Below the pieces are notes generated by a model. It saw only the letters and a list, made by a program, of their open reading frames with translations. It did no database searches and was not told the origin of the DNA. From positions 2,216,660-2,280,659 of the forward strand of contig BFEA01000070.1 of the NCBI GenBank assembly GCA_003427395.1: a stretch of 64,000 bases of DNA, read 5' to 3'. Shown one piece after another: positions 18,995 through 30,119 of this stretch (position 1 is the stretch's first letter; every line of letters begins with the position of its first letter). A program made the position numbers and the translations under genes. Source of the stretch: Chara braunii. Taxonomy: Eukaryota; Streptophyta; Charophyceae; Charales; Characeae.

Positions 18995-20230
18995 ACTCTC
19001 GGCTGGGTCTCAACATTCTATACGTAGACGTGACCAATAGTATGTTTAGGTGGACTTTTTTACTGGTCGCCCTTGTTGCTCTATGGGTCGTCTGCCATTG
19101 CCACTCGTCGGGGTCAAAAGTCAGCTCGCTTATCAGTGTGAGGGGGAGGAAGACTATAGAATCATGACCTTTCCCCAACACTCGCACTCGGAAGACCTCT
19201 TCTTTCTCCCGACATTGAAGAGGAATCCTAGAGTCGTAAAGCTTCCCCCTTGGCCCGACTGCGTATAACTCCACCAAAACGTCCGATCTTCGCACCATGT
19301 GGATCTGACCTATCCGTATCGTGTCCCCTGAGAGGGTCACCCAGTCGCCTTCCTCTATGGTGGGGCCATGTTTGTGAATCCTATACAAGGTCAGTGGTAT
19401 GGCTTCGATAATCATCTCCAGGTACCTTCCCGTGTGATGACAGTACCGGAGAGTGCCCTGCAGTTGGGTCACTGTTTTCCAATCCTTCTTCCTTTGGTCC
19501 CAAAGATGCACGACGTGCAGTATCCCATTCTTCACCCATCCTTTCCATGGGGCTGCTGAGCTATTCATGATCTGCCCATGACGGGGTGTAATCCACTGAT
19601 TACCAAACAGAGGTTGTCGGTACACTTCCTCCGAGCGCTCCGGCACCTGTTTCTGGGGGGGGGGGCGTCCGCGCCAGATTTTCAATACTGATGGCCAGAA
19701 TTGGTCTGCAGCTTGGTCGTGGATCTTACGGGGGATTGATCAGTAGCGGTCCTCTAACCATGTGAGTGGGTTAACCTTTGGTGGGACCGGTGGAGCCAGA
19801 CGGGCGATGTGCTTCAAGGCCAGAGCCCGCCAAGGGCTGTCGAAGGAGAAAATCAGCGTCTTTAGCCACTTTAGGTGGAGGGCCTGGACTTGTGTCGTGG
19901 GATCGATGATACCTAGGCCCCCTGCCCATTTTGGTTAAATGACTGACTCCCATGCCACCCTACTCATGACATTTGCTCTTTCATCGTCTCCTCTCCATAG
20001 GAAGGCTGCCACCCTGGACCTAAGCGACCGGGAGGCGGTCTTCCTTAAGAGCCAAAGCAACGACTTGTACCATAACGCAGCAAACACTACATTGTTTATG
20101 GCCAGCGCTCGGCCAAAGATGGAGGTATGCTTGTTGCACCAATTGGCCAGCTTAGCCAAGGCAGGAGCCGAGATCCATTCGTCATTTGATGGGGGACGGC
20201 CCTGGGCAGTCAATGACACCAACAACACCC
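18995..20230 (-). pseudogene. LINE copy C, ORF2 connecting domain
   Basis: Minus strand. The frame 20228-19935 (KLANWCNKHTSIFGRALAIN ...) aligns with 6232-6032 of copy A, and the frame 19685-18993 (230 residues) is the region between RT and zf-RVT (QPLFGNQ, SAPWKGWVKNGILHV, ELTFDPDEWQWQ motifs). Similar text occurs in copies D (29068-29301), E (35591-36121) and F (43131-43622). Neither the RT palm nor the zf-RVT is present, so both ends are truncated. The long frame suggests limited decay. Confidence 0.8.
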
Positions 20231-20396
20231 AAACGGGGGGCTGCTTTGAGCATGTGGAAGCGCTGTATGGATCACCTTGGGGGGCCCTTCATCGCTGAGG
20301 CGTCCCCCAAGCAACCCAAGAGCATGAGAGACAGGAGCTTGACTGAACATGTATTACTTTTGCCATTGGTGGACATTGGAATAGCTGAGGAGCACC

Positions 20397-20397
<1 letters not shown>

Positions 20398-20433
<36 letters not shown>

Positions 20434-20434
20434 N

Positions 20435-20470
<36 letters not shown>
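20398..20470. repeat. Poly-A tract with one N
   Basis: About 72 A with N at 20434. This is probably an assembly join of two reads in a poly-A, so the length is unreliable. Confidence 0.9.
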
Positions 20471-20472
<2 letters not shown>

Positions 20473-21060
20473 AAGCTGAACTATCAGCAACAAAGACAAC
20501 CACCAGCACATGCCATACATTGGCCCTGGGCCCCTTTGGAAGCCGAATCAGGACACTGCCCACTGATGTTCTCTATAGACGGCAAGCCGGCGCGGAACTT
20601 TTCAGACCAGGCGACGAACCGGCCGACACGCCCGGGACCTTGTCCCACATGCACCATTTAGTGGACCTAGCTCAACGGTGTGACGGCTGAAGCTGTTTTT
20701 TTTAATTCATTTCAGATTCAGAAACGCATTAAAAAATCCGCCTAAGATACAATTCATTCTTTTTTTTTTCCCACAATTGGAATGGCATACTTGACGTCCG
20801 AAGAGTCGCTCCGATCCTATGAAGAGTTCCCCTATTCCCGTAGTTTATGCGTATGTGGTCCTTCAAAGGCTGCACCAAATTGCCCGTAATTCACGCATAT
20901 TCGGTCCTTCAAAAGTTGCACGAAAATAGCGAAGTACAAGCGACTTCACAGATTTCTCAAATACAACACCCTGGGCTTAAAAATAAATAAATAAAGATAA
21001 ATAAATAAAAAATAAAGGGGTAACTACGGCGCAGTCACGAAAACAGTATGTAAATGCATT
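20471..21060. other. Unannotated; includes the source of the misplaced gap fill
   Basis: No gene. 20760-20854 is the sequence duplicated at 15592. At 20962 the CAACACCCTGGGCTT tail is followed by an AAAT-type A-rich run (20979-21015), another member of the retroposon tail family. Confidence 0.5.
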
Positions 21061-21090
21061 TCAAACTGCGTTTTGGCGCTTCAGTCAGGG

Positions 21091-21120
21091 CCCGAGTTTG
21101 AAATCCAGTTCAAACTCGGG
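21091..21120. repeat. Perfect 12-bp stem hairpin
   Basis: CCCGAGTTTGAA (21091-21102) and its exact inverse (21109-21120) with a six-base spacer. TCAGTCAGGGCCC occurs on both sides. Function unknown. Confidence 0.8.
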
Positions 21121-21584
21121 CTGCCTTCAGTCAGGGCCCTCGTCTATCCACGAACAGCAGTTGAAAAAAAAAAAAGGAAAGACAGCATCCCTTATGCCGT
21201 GATTGCGGTCCGATACAGGATGCTACAGTACTTGTCTGGAACCGAAAATGAAGCGAGGCAGTTAGCTGCCTCGCGTGGAATCCGCCCTGCCTGGCTGGCA
21301 GGGCGCTACAACCACCTCAGAACAAAAAGCAAACCAAAAAAAAAGATATGTCTCACGGTCCTCACATACTGGCCAGATACATTCCTCAAAGGACTTGTGT
21401 AACTTCGTGGGGAGAGCTCCTCGTTTCTTTTCTTTTTTTTTCAACTTTTTCTTTTCCTTTTTTTTTGGGCCTCCATCCCTGGCACGAGTCCTACTTTTGA
21501 GAGTTCGCTTTTGCCTGTGAAAGGTAGGGGTGGTTTGATCTCAGCTGTGGCCGAGACATCTCAGCCGTGGCACATCTGGGGTGT

Positions 21585-21602
21585 GGCCGAGACATCTCGG
21601 CC
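21585..21602. repeat. 18-bp palindrome within a short direct repeat
   Basis: GGCCGAGACATCTCGGCC is a palindrome except for its two central bases. A near copy (GGCCGAGACATCTCAGCC) lies 36 bases upstream. Confidence 0.7.
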
Positions 21603-21621
21603 ATGGCCCAACCATGGGGCC

Positions 21622-21624
<3 letters not shown>

Positions 21625-21656
<32 letters not shown>
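21625..21656. repeat. Poly-T tract
   Basis: About 32 T, likely a reverse-oriented poly-A tail. An AAAAC-type repeat follows at about 21680-21716. Confidence 0.85.
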
Positions 21657-21879
21657 CTTCAGCCGCGGTGCGACGCACGAAAAAAACAAAACAAAACAGA
21701 ACAAAACAAAACAAAACGGCCATATGCCTGACTGGACTGCGATTTCGAACTCCCCTCCTCGACTATTCTGCGGACCTGAGTTTCGACTGCATTTCAAACC
21801 CGTGCCCTGACTGGACTGCAGAAACGATGTTTCGAACACATTTTCAAACTCTAACCGTGACTGCACCGTAGTTTTCTCA

Positions 21880-21957
21880 TAAATAAATAAATAAATAAAT
21901 ATAAATAAATAAATATAAATAAATAAATATAAATAAATAAATAAATAAATAATAAAA
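21880..21957. repeat. AAAT microsatellite
   Basis: TAAA/ATAAATA repeats across about 78 bases. The protein frames here are artefacts. Confidence 0.9.
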
Positions 21958-21983
21958 AACCTCCAGAAAGGATGCCAACGGTT

Positions 21984-22025
21984 GTTGAACTGGCTGTCTC
22001 CAAAAAAGGAGACAGCTAGCTCAAC
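21984..22025. repeat. 18-bp stem, AAAAAA loop hairpin
   Basis: GTTGAACTGGCTGTCTCC, six A, then GGAGACAGCTAGCTCAAC. Sixteen of 18 pairs are exact and the other two could form G-U wobble. There is no T-run after it, so it does not look like a Pol III or intrinsic terminator. Confidence 0.75.
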
Positions 22026-22595
22026 GGAAAGTGGCGAGGGTAGGGGGCGTAGCATTCGAGAAAAAGTCATTTTTGGAACTATTTTGTTGGAATAAAAAAT
22101 GCAATAATATATATTCACAATTAAAAAACGACCGGACCGCTGAATGATTGCGAGGGTGTGCATCTCCTTCGTCGCCTACAGTCGCACGGAGTAGAAAACT
22201 AAACGTGGACCTAGCTCAACGGAAGAAGTGGGACAAGGTCCCGGGGCCGTGTACTGGTGGTTTACCAATTTTTGAAGTTTTTTTTTTCTTTTTTTTTTTT
22301 AATACCAAATTTTGAGGGTTAATGGGCAGTGTAGCTTCTGCAGGATAGACACTGGAGGAAAACTTCAATGGACAAAATAACTGGGAGATGAGATCAGCAG
22401 GATTGGCATTGGGAGGGGACAGTATCCTTCAGTCTGTAATCCTCCGCTGTAGTCTCCTATGGCCTTTTATTCTCCTGTTGGTTATCACCCCGCCTCAGTC
22501 CTACAAATGTGGTCTCCAGTTATCCATAGAATAGAAAAATATAATTGCAAGATCTGTCAGGTCACCCTGGCTGACAGATTGTTTGGGTGGGTATG

Positions 22596-22637
<42 letters not shown>

Positions 22638-22852
22638 CTGCTAGTGGGTCCATGGCCCCTGGGTTGACAAGTGACAGATCTTTGGAATGAAGGATATTAT
22701 TAAAAAAATTAAAAAAAAAAAGTGACAGATCCGCAATCACCCCGCAAAGTCCCTGCGCAATAATATGCCCAGGACATCTTGAGAAACCATTTGTCCAGGA
22801 AGCTTCCGCAACACAAGGTTCCTGTGTGAAGTGTCTGCCAAATTGCAATTAT
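22026..22852. other. Unannotated region with poly-A at 22597
   Basis: No gene recognised. GTACTGGTGGTTTACC near 22251 is a fragment of the ACCACCAGTACT MITE family. A poly-A of about 37 lies at 22597-22633. Confidence 0.45.
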
Positions 22853-22977
22853 GGGCCTTGCTCCACTACTCTCGAAATGTGCAAAACGAGAGTGAATCGT
22901 CCCGTAGAACATGGAAAGATACACCGCCCTGATTTTTGTCTTTTGTGCATACATATAGAGAGTAGTGGAGTGAGGCC
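22853..22977. mobile_element. Inverted-repeat unit 1 (MITE-like)
   Basis: GGCCTTGCTCCACTACTCTC (22854-22873) is inverted at 22958-22977 (GAGAGTAGTGGAGTGAGGCC), 18 of 20 matching. The unit is about 125 bp and followed by TATATAA and a second similar unit. Confidence 0.8.
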
Positions 22978-22985
22978 GTATATAA

Positions 22986-23108
22986 GGGCCCTGGCTCCAC
23001 TACTCTCAAAATGTCCCAAACGAGAGTGACTCTTCCCCTAGAACATGGAAAGATACATCCCCATGATTTCTGTCTTTTCTGGATGTAGAGAGTAGCGCAG
23101 CGAGGCCC
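22986..23108. mobile_element. Inverted-repeat unit 2 (MITE-like)
   Basis: A second unit, 123 bp, starts GGGCCCTGGCTCCACTACTC and ends GAGAGTAGCGCAGCGAGGCC plus C. The interior (GAACATGGAAAGATACA) is nearly the same as in unit 1, in direct order. It could be a tandem duplication of one element or two neighbouring insertions. Confidence 0.8.
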
Positions 23109-23979
23109 AAGGTCTCGGCTTCAAACTCACCTCCTCGCACTGCAGCAGTCGGAATCTTCAATGGAAAATGTAGAAGCCAGTACGCATCGCAATTTTATGG
23201 TTTTTCGGAAAATACAAAGTGATTTTTATTTGCATGAATGGATCGTTTTCTGATTTTAAATGAATTGAAATGTCACATAAAACTATGAAGAAAAGCTGTG
23301 CACCCGAATTCATGGGTTGGTACCATCTCCTTCACGTAAGTCTTCATAGTGATGTACCATGGCAATAAAATGTGTCCACGAACACAGCCACCAGGATGAA
23401 CAAGTAATGGGTATGGGGATACATCCATCCGCATGTATCTCATGATGCCTCTAACAGGCCATCCGACAGACGCGGAAGCGTTCCTGTCAGATCCACCACC
23501 ATAGCTGAATTTCACATTTCAAGTTCCATTTCTCAGAGCCAAAAAAAAAGAAAACGGAGTCTGGAAATCAACCCCCCTCTTTCGAGTCCATAAAATCCAG
23601 ACTTCCCGCCCACGCAAAGCCACGAGCTATCATGCCCAACTTTGTTTTTTTTTTTTTTTTCGACGCATCTCATTGGATGGGAGGTGGGCATCTTTACAGT
23701 CCCCGCTCGGAAACTACCAGGCCGTTGAGATCCTACGCATTCGACGGCTGTACTGCGTCACTCGAGGCCACACGTGATCGAAATCCTGAACGGAGTGGTA
23801 GAATACTCGGCTAATGGGTCCAGGCCCCAGTTTGCATTTTTTTCCTTTTTTTCCTCTTTTTTTCTTTCTTTTTTTGTTTTGAAATGTAGACAGCTTTGCG
23901 GTGTCATCTTTGGACTGACTGGCCCCAGGTAAATTCCCAGTCATTTTCACTCATCTGATTCCATTGGGATTCGATCCCT
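23109..23979. other. Unannotated region
   Basis: About 870 bases without a recognised gene. T-runs at 23644 and 23838-23870 look like degraded reverse-oriented A-tails. The 80-residue minus frame at 23273-23515 shows no family signature. Confidence 0.4.
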
Positions 23980-24320
23980 GATTTTTTTTTATTATTATTT
24001 TTTTTTAATAGGAACAAGGCTCCAATCTATTCGTGGGGAGCAACACGTGCTGGGAACCGGGCCCAACATCGCATATAGAAAATTACATAGGATTTTGAAA
24101 AAAAATGAGGATTTGCAGTAGCGGGGCCACTACCCGGCTTTGGCTAAGAGCTAGATTAAGAGGTACAACAAACTATCGAAAAAGGCAAAAATTCAGGAAA
24201 AGACTCAGACCCCCCTTCCATCCTCATTACGTCACTCCGGCAAGTCTTACTGCAGCACAGCCACCATCTCTGCTGCCGCTGTACCCTATTACCATCCTAC
24301 CAGCTGATCCCAGGGGCAAG
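23980..24320 (-). mobile_element. Composite retroposon copy B2, 5'-truncated
   Basis: Minus orientation. A T-rich tail (23981-24008) is followed by the core (CCAATCTATTCGTGGGGAGC, about 24021 on), then a diverged GGGGCCACTACCCGGCTTTGG module (24123-24145). The segment CCTACCAGCTGATCCC (to 24312) is shared with copies B1 and B5. No tandem subrepeats are present. Confidence 0.75.
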
Positions 24321-25466
24321 GTCCCACTTGCGCAAATTAGGAGATTTCGGCCGTTGATCTTTGCTATCTACGGTCAGTATCTCTTAATTCGTGCAAGTGA
24401 CCAACCAGGTGTACTCGGTTGAAAGTTTCCGCAATAGGAAGTAAGAGGGATCGGGGGGACAGAGAGTGCCCAGGTGTAGGTGGACTTGGATCCAACCTGA
24501 TGAATTAGTCAGGTCAATCAGGGGGTATTACCTCGTTCAGTTTCTTTACAAGTAGGTTTAGTTTAGATTCGCCACCTTTTTCTTTTTCGCGTTCTTGTTT
24601 TCCCTTTTTTGTGTGCCTGAATGGAGTTTTTATGTTTTTTCTGGTTGCTCTCCGGCGGCCTACCGGACCCTGGTTGTTGGCAGTTTGCCACGCGTTGTTG
24701 GGGTAAAACCCGCATACCTATTCTGGGTAATGGTCCCAGTGGTGACATGGCCTTTTTCCGGGTTGTTTGTGAGGAATTCCCGGCCTCATGGTTTCATGAT
24801 AATGGATTTCTTTACCTTTTCCCAAAAAAAAAAAAAAAAAAAATCGTGCAAGTGGGACCTAGGCCCAGGTCGGTATTCCAACAATTTGCGGGTGGGGAAT
24901 AAGCCCCAATTTTTTTCGATGTTTTGGGAACTTGCCTTATGGGACATTGGACCCGTTTCCAGGAGCCGAAGCTGGGAAAGGGCCCTGGTATTTTCGTTGT
25001 TCCCAACCCAAAAAAAAAAAAAAAAACAAAAAAAAAAACAGTTTGTGGGTGTACCAACTGAGCTAGGTTAGTCGGTACCCGGTTTGCGTTTAGGCAACAA
25101 CCCCGATGCCGTTCGCTTGCAGATGAGTCAGACTACACTATTGTCAGTGGTGCTTTGCAGCACCAGGGGATGGGGAAAAAGCAGATGGGGGATCCTTTTG
25201 AATTGTTTGCAGAATAGGGAGTGAACTCCTGCCACTCAGAATGCGAGGAGCCATACCTATCAGATGGCGCTCTCTGGATTAAAAAGAAACGATTTTCTTT
25301 TTTTGTGTGTGTTTTAGAGTGCCAGGCAAAATTGAGCATTAAGAATAAAAAAGCTCAGGCATATACAGGTGGTTTAAACTTTTTGCCACATTCTTCTCTC
25401 TATTTCACCTCACACTACCTACCTACCACTACTCCTAATCATAGTACTGTGAGGTGTCGAATCCAG
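24321..25466. other. Unannotated, retroposon debris
   Basis: No gene recognised. A-runs at 24825-24843 and 25010-25039 and a GGGACATTGGACCCGTTTCC phrase (about 24940) resemble the LINE-tail core, suggesting several decayed insertions. Confidence 0.45.
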
Positions 25467-25468
25467 TT

Positions 25469-25765
25469 GATGTAGCTCAGTGGTTAGAGCACCGGTTGGA
25501 AATGCGCATTGTGGTATAAGGTTGTGGGTTCAAAACCCCACAGCCTTGCGCATGGACACTGGCAGGGCGTTAGATTGACGTACGGCTGGACACACATCCC
25601 CTTGGGCTGACGCATGGTACTATTAAGGACACTGCCTGCGCACCACCCAAGGGTAGTGTCCACGGTGTTGTATGTTGGTTGTGGGTTTCACAGGGTTTGC
25701 TTGGGGTGTTGGTCTCGGGTGTTCTGATGTTCTCCCCAGTCTGTCATATCACACGATCATTCCAT
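25469..25765 (+). mobile_element. tRNA-derived retroposon head
   Basis: TAGCTCAGTGGTTAGAGC (A-box/D-arm like, GCTC pairs with GAGC) is followed 41 bases later by GTGGGTTCAAAACCCCAC (B-box/T-arm like). The anticodon region does not fold convincingly and no acceptor stem closes it, so this is a tRNA-like Pol III promoter head and not a tRNA gene. The body runs to the next head at 25771. Confidence 0.6.
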
Positions 25766-25770
25766 TTCCG

Positions 25771-26492
25771 GTAGTCGCTCATACGGTAGAGTGTTGGATT
25801 ACATGTTACAAGGTCACGCGTTCAAGCTTGGTTCGGTCCTTGGGGGGGGGTCCTTGTCCAGCTGCCCCATTCTCTCCTGTATACATGATTCACCGAGTAC
25901 CATAGCTTTCGGGCATACACACATAGCTTGCGAATTATATATCGCTTACAGGTTACATAAACAAGGTTCCACACATGATACTGTCTACACAGATTCACAG
26001 AATATATACACAAAAAACAGGCTGGGGAGCTAGTCACTGGTGGGGTCTAGTGCCTGCAGTAGGTTCAGGTAGGTTGGATAGGGTGCCATTGGGTGCAGTT
26101 CCTACTGGCATTTGGAAAGAACTGTCTGGTGGCTATATATATATGGGGCCTGTAGTTCATTGTCTGGGCCTGGCGTCCGAAGTTCCCGTTTGACAAGGTT
26201 CGGCCGATTCCGCTTCCACCAGGGCTGGGCAATCTATCAGCCCTGGTGCCTATCACTGCTGTTCCGTCCAAGTTGCCTGCCCGTTGGTAGGGCAATGGTC
26301 CTGAGTGTATTACACTGAGTCGGGATAGTGGGATAGGTGGTGCGCTAGGAGTATTGACGTGAGGATGGGATGGGAGGTGGTCTCATATTCCAGGACACCC
26401 ACGGCTCACAGTTCCAGGTGATCACTGTGCAGTGTGCACACACTGACTGGCCTCTACAACACCCTGGACTGGGGAAAAAAAAGAGAAAAAGA
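25771..26492 (+). mobile_element. tRNA-headed retroposon, about 0.72 kb
   Basis: Head: GTCGCTCATACGGTAGAGTG (A-box-like) and CGCGTTCAAGC (B-box-like, about 25817). The body from about 26160 aligns closely with 44570-44850 (CCACCAGGGCTGG, CGCTAGGAGTATTGACG, GGATGGGATGGGAGGT). The end is CTCTACAACACCCTGGACT plus an A-rich tail (to about 26505). Apparently non-coding. Confidence 0.72.
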
Positions 26493-27081
26493 AAAAGAAG
26501 AAAAAAGGGAGAAGAATGTAGCTTACTTTATCAAATAACGGCGCTGTGTTAGCGCTGCGTTAGCGCAGTGCTAGCATCGCACTGTGGGTTCACTGGCTCT
26601 AAATTTTTTAATTACGGACGCCGGGAGTATTGACAATGTGGGGAGGGTAACTCCCCTGCGACCGAATAGCGTCTTCTTGTCTCTCTCATGGTCCCTCCCC
26701 CTTGCCAGGTTGGCAGGCATGGGTGAGATTTGGGCGACGGCCCCCATATCAGTATTATGAACAGGTCAGGGCTTTCGCCTTGGTTACAGATACGGAGCCT
26801 CCATGTATACATTGCTACTGTGTCAGCATTGGTCGGGTGCTGCTGTTCGTGGAAGGATGTTCACTCCATCAAGATGAAGAGCAGTTTGCTGTTGATTGCC
26901 GAGAAGACGAATTGGTGTGGCCTTAGGAGGCGTTCATCATGCTTGTGTGGCATTGATTTGTTGATGTGTTAGCTTCTTGCACCTGGAGATTTTGAAGTGG
27001 GCAATTGCAGAGGATGTGGGAGTTACCAAGGGTCAGACATGGCGTTTATCATGCTGCCGTGCTTTCATTGGAGTATGTGTC
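26493..27081. other. Unannotated region with AG-rich start
   Basis: The A/G-rich tail of the preceding element is followed by a TTAGCGC/GCGCTA short repeat at 26541-26584. From 26700 to 27081 there is unrecognised sequence, which is the host DNA into which LINE copy D inserted. Confidence 0.45.
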
Positions 27082-27101
27082 TCCTTTGAGTATGAGGATG
27101 C

Positions 27102-27135
<34 letters not shown>

Positions 27136-27326
27136 GGGGTCCAATGCCCAAGGCTGATATTACTAAAAGAAGATTGAGGCCGGGGTCCTCACAATCTACC
27201 CGGAGTGACCAAATAGAAGTGTGCCTCTTCACCCCATAGGGGCGCCAGATCAAAACAACATCACCCTAGCACTATTCCCTCATTATCTACCCTTCCTGCT
27301 TTACAGGAACAACCCTAGTCTCATAT

Positions 27327-29301
27327 TCATTCATACCCATACGAAGCCCTTGAGACCATACTCAGCGCTGAGGGGGTAAAGGGGTCTGGAAAATCCGATA
27401 CTGGTCGTAAGGGGATTACTGGTTCTATCATAGTCCAATCATTAAAAGCAAGACAATAATCCCGACTCAGTTTTTCTTCTTCACCTCTCTTTGCCCCTTC
27501 ACATTTAACCTTCATTGGTTGAATCATTGAATGTGTTGAAGTATTTTTTTATGCGAAGATAAGAATTGTACTTTTTCCTTGCACTGTTCCCATTTCATAA
27601 TGATGTCTGTTTGTATTTGTTGTTTAGCTGTGTCATTGAATTCTGGTCCGTCAAGCCGTATTCCCTCCATTTCATACGTACATCTTCTTAACCATATGGC
27701 CCATAATACCGCTCTTCTGCCCATGTTGAACAACTTTTGTGAGAATTCATCAATAGACTCAGGGGACCAAGTTTCAAGAAGAAGGGCTCTCCAATCCCAC
27801 GGCCACTAAATTTGTGTTTCGAGATTAGACCATATGCGGTCCCACCACCTCCAAAGCCAAATGGCCCCAGGACATTGAAGGAAGACATGCTCGATAGTCT
27901 CAGGAATTCATTTGGATGGAAATGCAGACCTACAAAATTTACACCAGGGATACGCTATTTCCCTTTGTTCCAATGTTGTCCTGTCTATAAGCCAATTATT
28001 CGTAGGTAGGCACCTATGCTCTATTTGTCATTGTAGTGAAGTCACTTTTGTAGGCTTAATTTTGGTCTTACTAAACCATTTTACCTTTCTTAATGATTTT
28101 TTATTAATATTAAGATGCTTCATCCATCTTTCCTCAACTTTATTCTTTAAGATAATTATGGGGTGAAGCATCCTGTAAGTGGATTTCACTGACAACGTGT
28201 GTAGAGCACAGGAGTACTTTGTTCCTTTCTTTCTTGTATTGGACCATATTCAATTAATCGGGTCTAGGGTCAGATGACTTACGGGTGTATTAGGTTTAAA
28301 GGCTATCCATTTATCTTTGTGCCTTAGTACTCTGACCCTCAATATCTGATTTTTTGTCACCTTCCTTATATTGTTCAAATCGTTGACTATGACATTGAGG
28401 TTACTGTCCAATTCATATGTAGTGAGGAGGATCTCCCCTTTTTCCAACACTACAACAGTATTGTCTAATACGTTTGGATGATCTTTTATAGCCACTCAAT
28501 CACTTTCCAATAACCGAGGTCCCTTTTTAAAAATCCTTACCCAATCCAAGGGTATCCAATCAATTATATTTTCTAAGGCTTTCTCAGAATGATGACAATA
28601 TCTAAGAAGGCTTTCTCAGAATGATGACAATATCTAAGATGGGTCTACGGTCAGATGACTTACGAGTGTATTAGGTTTAAAGGCTATCAATTTATCTGCC
28701 TCAGTACTCTGACCCTGAATATCTGATCTTTTGTCACCCTACTTATATTGTTCAAATCGTTGATTATGACATTGAGATTACTGTCCAATTCATATGTAGG
28801 GAGGAGGGTATCCCCTTTGTCCAACACTACAACAATATTGTCTAATACATTTGGATGATCTTTTATAGCCACTCAATCACTTTCCAATAACCGAGGTCCC
28901 TTTTTTAGAATCCTTACCCAATCCAAGGGTATCCAATCAATTATATTTTCTAAGGCTTTCTCAGAATGATGACAATATCTAAGATGGGTTTGTAATTGTG
29001 AAGGGGTAATCGACTCTCCTTTATCACTGTCCCAGATGTCCTTTATCCTAACAATATCATTTTTAACTCACCCCTTCCAGGGGGAATCCATACAATGAAG
29101 GACACATCCCTGGGGATCTTTGAACAAACTATTATCAAAGAGTGGCTGTTGACTTACTTCCTCCCATCTTTCAGGAGGGTTTCGATCCGTTAGTGGCAAT
29201 CTCCTCCATGTTTTGATGAGGTTAGGCCAAAATGCATCATTATGTAAGTTCATTCTTGTCGCCCTCCTATCTGATACACATTGGTCCAGTGATTCATTCA
29301 A
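27327..29301 (-). pseudogene. LINE copy D ORF2 remnant
   Basis: Broken frames on the minus strand. 29301-29068 is the connecting domain (RRLPLTDRNPPERWEEVSQQ). Duplicated frames 28872-28687 and 28495-28250 both begin MAIKDHPNVLDN. The zf-RVT is at about 27800-27900 (ETIEHVFLQCPGAIWLWRWW). The C-terminus is in 27527-27327 (FNDWTMIEPVIPLRPVSDFP, then DPF). The order matches copies B, C and E. There is no RT palm. Confidence 0.82.
28260..28990. repeat. 381-bp internal tandem duplication in LINE copy D, with nested 32-bp duplication
   Basis: CAGATGACTTACGRGTGTAT occurs at 28271 and 28652, and similarity continues to about 28990. At the junction a 32-base unit (AAGGCTTTCTCAGAATGATG and onwards) is itself doubled (about 28577-28640). 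The two large copies have diverged by several percent and one small indel. Confidence 0.88.
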
Positions 29302-29329
29302 TGTTCCTTTGAATATGAGGATGCAGCTG

Positions 29330-29740
29330 TTACCTGCGAGTATAAAGTGGTGTTTGTTGTGCCTGCGTTGGTTGAAGTAGTGGATTTGCTAGTGTCTTTT
29401 CTTACGGTCGATGATGGACGAGAGTAGAAGGAAAATTGTCATGCCATTGGGTGCAATCATCTGTTCTCTGTGGTTGGCTTGCGATCTGCTCTTCGGGATC
29501 GATTTTCCATGTGTAATACTCTATACGCTGTCAGTGTCACGTGTTTTCTGTTACTGCATGAAGGTGAGGAGTACTGTTGTGCCACCGGGTGAAATCTCTT
29601 GCTCTTCGCCTCATGATTAATCTGTTACGACTGCCACTCCATAATCCGCCACGAGCACACAGTTGTGTCATCAGGTGACATCGTTTGCTTTTATGATTTA
29701 TCAACTACGAACATTGGTATATCAGGTTATTAATCTTCCG
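29330..29740. other. Unannotated host flank
   Basis: Continuation of the pre-insertion sequence right of LINE copy D. A 69-residue frame at 29411-29620 has a hydrophobic stretch but no recognised family. Confidence 0.4.
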
Positions 29741-29900
29741 CTACTCATTAACAACGGATTACCTATCACCCATCACTCATTACCTATCATTCATTCATCA
29801 CTCATCATCCATCTCCAATCGCCTCGCCCACTACCTATCATTCATCACTCGTCATTCATCTCCAATCGCCCCGCCCTCAACGGAACACCCTTCATCCATC
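29741..29900. repeat. ATCATTCATCACTC-type tandem repeat
   Basis: Direct repeats of about 60 bp (TACCTATCATTCATCACTC ... ATCTCCAATCGCC) in two to three imperfect copies. Confidence 0.7.
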
Positions 29901-29914
29901 ACCTTCATAATTGG

Positions 29915-30088
29915 ATGATACAGTGAAGATCATTCATAATGACAGGCTTGTTGTCGGCTCTATCAAGCCTGTCATTCTAGACAATTTTCACATGTTGCAG
30001 CCCACACTGGGCTTGCCACCCTTTGTAGCCTTTTGACTGAAATACCCTTTGGCTGTTGGATCAGAGAGAGTGAGACATTTGCTCATTG

Positions 30089-30119
<31 letters not shown>

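Larger units (their letters stand above)
27082..29328 (-). mobile_element. LINE copy D with 24-bp target duplication
   Basis: Minus orientation. The direct repeat TCCTTTGAGTATGAGGATGC plus AGCT (27082-27105; one mismatch at 29305-29328) brackets the LINE body 27106-29304. Poly-A is the T-run to 27132, joined to GGGCATTGGACCCC, a shortened core. The 5' end lies in the connecting domain, so the copy is 5'-truncated. It carries an internal 381-bp duplication. The near-identical target repeats imply a fairly recent insertion. Confidence 0.93.

Noticed and set aside
25469-25542. Functional tRNA gene
   Set aside because: D-arm and T-arm resemble a tRNA, but there is no consistent anticodon arm or acceptor stem; retroposon heads of the same kind are nearby.
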